Below, in pieces: positions 40,017 to 41,346 of a DNA stretch of 41,346 nucleotides. The stretch lies in contig CABQGK010000016.1 of assembly GCA_902463725.1 (NCBI GenBank), positions 1-41,346 on the forward strand, in the 5' to 3' direction. The notes beneath the pieces were generated by a model. It was not told where the DNA came from, searched no databases, and saw only the letters and a list, made by a program, of their open reading frames with translations. Numbering within the stretch: position 1 is the stretch's first letter; every line of letters starts with the position of its first letter. The position numbers and the translations under genes are program-made. Source of the DNA: an uncultured Sutterella sp. GTDB lineage: Bacteria > Pseudomonadota > Gammaproteobacteria > Burkholderiales > Burkholderiaceae_F.

Positions 40017-41346
40017 ATGAAAAAACTTATTCTTGCGCTCGCTCTCACTGGCGCGCTCAATGCTTTTGCTCAGAACGTTCAGACCGACGTGGTCGTGATC
40101 GGCTCGGGCGGCGCGGGCCTCTCTTCGGCCGTCACACTGCATGACCTCGGCGACAAGGTAATCGTTTTGGAAAAGATGGGCATCGTTGGCGGTAACACCA
40201 ACCGTGCTGAAGGCGGTATCAACGCCGCGGAAACCCCGCAGCAGAAGAAGGCTGGCATTCCTGATACGGTCGATCAGTTCTTCTCCGACACGATGAAAGG
40301 TGGCCACGACATCAACGATGCGCGTCTCGTTCGCACGATGACCACGCACGCCAAGGATTCGGTGGCTTGGCTCGAAAGCTTGGGTGCTGACCTCTCTGTG
40401 GTGGGCCGCGCTGGTGGCGCTAAGTACAACCGTGCGCATCGTCCGTCGGATGGTTCCGCCATTGGTCCGGAAATCATGAAGACGCTCTACAAGGCGGCCA
40501 CGGATCGCAAGATTGAAATCCGTAAGAACTCCCAGGCCACCGAGCTTGTTAAGAACAAGGCCGGTGCCATCGTGGGTGTGAAGGTCAAAGGCAAGGACGG
40601 CAAGGTCTACACAATCGACACCAAGGCCGTGGTGCTCGCCACGGGTGGGTTCGGTGCAAACCAGGCCATGCTCGTCAAGTACAAGCCCATGCTCAAAGGC
40701 TATGCCACCACAAACCAGCCGGGCGCCACGGGGGACGGTATTGGCCTCGCTGAAAAGGTGGGTGCTTCGCTCGTCGACATGGATCAGATTCAGGCCCACC
40801 CGACCGCCACGCCTGACGGCACGCTCATTTCTGAAAGCGTTCGCGGTGACGGTGCCGTGCTCGTCAACGCACAAGGCAAGCGCTTCACGAACGAATTGCT
40901 CACCCGTGACGTTGTGAGCGCCAATGAGCTCAAGCAGCCGGGCAAGTTCGCGTGGATCGTCTGGGACGAAGCCACCACGAAGACCGCGAAGCTCATCCGT
41001 GAATACATCAACATGGGTCTTGCTGTGCAGGCTGACAACTATGCTGACCTCGCCAAGAAGATGAACGTGCCCGCGGATGCGCTCGTCGCTACCATGAAGC
41101 GCTACACGGAAATGCAGGCCAAGGGCAAGGACGAAGATTTCGGCCGCGCTCAGATGCCTGAAGCGCTCACCACCGCGCCCTTCTACGCCGTGAAGGTGCA
41201 GCCTGCCGTTCATCACACGATGGGCGGTGTGCACATCAACACCAAGGCGGAAGTGATTTCTGTGAAGGGTGAGCCCATTCCGGGCCTCTACGCTGCGGGT
41301 GAAGTCACGGGCGGCGTGCACGGTGGCAACCGCTTGGGCGGCAACG
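40017..41346 (+). CDS. Periplasmic fumarate reductase flavoprotein (FccA-like), 3' end beyond window
   Basis: An open frame of 443 codons running off the window, starting MKKLILALALTGALNAFAQN (a Sec signal peptide), unlike the Tat signals of the other flavoproteins here. FAD site: VVVIGSGGAGLSSAVT, then GGNTNRAEGG. All fumarate-reductase active-site segments are present: QAHPT (His), RFTNELLTRD (acid arginine), HHTMGG (His) and HGGNRLGGN (Arg), so fumarate reduction to succinate is the natural call. The heme domain fused in Shewanella FccA is absent at the N-terminus, so a separate cytochrome must donate electrons. It shares an operator-like repeat with dcuC. A long opposing minus-strand frame is an artefact of its GC-rich codons. 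Confidence 0.93.
   Translation, partial: MKKLILALALTGALNAFAQNVQTDVVVIGSGGAGLSSAVTLHDLGDKVIVLEKMGIVGGNTNRAEGGINAAETPQQKKAGIPDTVDQFFSDTMKGGHDINDARLVRTMTTHAKDSVAWLESLGADLSVVGRAGGAKYNRAHRPSDGSAIGPEIMKTLYKAATDRKIEIRKNSQATELVKNKAGAIVGVKVKGKDGKVYTIDTKAVVLATGGFGANQAMLVKYKPMLKGYATTNQPGATGDGIGLAEKVGASLVDMDQIQAHPTATPDGTLISESVRGDGAVLVNAQGKRFTNELLTRDVVSANELKQPGKFAWIVWDEATTKTAKLIREYINMGLAVQADNYADLAKKMNVPADALVATMKRYTEMQAKGKDEDFGRAQMPEALTTAPFYAVKVQPAVHHTMGGVHINTKAEVISVKGEPIPGLYAAGEVTGGVHGGNRLGGN

Noticed and set aside
40011..41321. Minus-strand open frame of 436 codons opposite the fumarate reductase gene
   Set aside because: It lies wholly opposite a plus-strand frame with a signal peptide, FAD motifs and complete catalytic residues. 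The minus product is His/Arg/Val-rich without any fold pattern, as expected from the complement of GC-rich codons.
1..41346. CRISPR arrays, tRNA or rRNA genes, insertion sequences
   Set aside because: I looked for regularly spaced repeats, cloverleaf sequences ending in CCA-like tails and transposase-like frames, and found none I could support.

Overview
The window looks like a chromosomal segment of an anaerobic, gut-type betaproteobacterium, most likely Burkholderiales/Sutterellaceae. This rests on three things: the housekeeping block accA-cysS-TPR protein-ppiA-ppiB-lpxH, whose order I recall from Burkholderiales; a Burkholderiales-type trimeric porin; and a crowd of exported FAD-only fumarate-reductase-like flavoproteins with TtrS/TtrR-like sensors. 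I see no tRNA, rRNA, CRISPR array, transposase or integrase.

Layout. (1) 1-2520, minus strand, strongly AT-rich: sugar-nucleotide and glycan genes (partial gene, GT2 glycosyltransferase, DegT aminotransferase, FdtA/QdtA-type ketoisomerase) abutting the 3' end of accA. (2) 2513-7264: accA and cysS (minus), then TPR protein, ppiA and ppiB (plus). (3) 7328-9970: a LysR regulator and a Tat-exported flavoprotein inserted between ppiB and lpxH. (4) 10309-11097: a divergent lpxH. (5) 11187-16276: flavoprotein plus tetraheme cytochrome c (minus), divergent from a sensor kinase and response regulator (plus). (6) 16343-21750, minus: an operon of two sister flavoproteins, a sensor kinase and a response regulator. 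(7) 21994-23583: another flavoprotein, divergent from that operon. (8) 23698-28759: unrecognised genes, namely a small ORFan, two related membrane proteins (minus), and a plus-strand operon encoding an 89-aa protein and two paralogues, one with an intact GIY-YIG nuclease motif and one with that motif eroded. (9) 28847-32374: a molbindin (mop), divergent from a three-gene BtuFCD-like importer, plausibly a molybdate/tungstate (MolABC-like) system. (10) 32391-38810: a pseudo-M3 peptidase, divergent from dcuC, an active M3 peptidase and a porin. This block is bracketed by a 16-bp direct repeat inside the 3' end of the ABC ATPase gene, as expected of an inserted element. (11) 38889-41346: an exported Pro-rich protein and the start of a fumarate reductase flavoprotein that runs off the window.

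Together the genes describe anaerobic respiration with many organic acceptors. C4-dicarboxylates would enter by porin and DcuC and be reduced by exported flavoproteins. Electrons would arrive through small multiheme cytochromes, and periplasmic-binding-domain kinases would sense the acceptors. A shared inverted repeat (AGGG-AAAA-CCCT) upstream of both dcuC and the fumarate reductase gene suggests one regulator joins uptake and reduction. The most system-like unknown is the GIY-YIG pair operon with its divergent membrane-protein neighbour.
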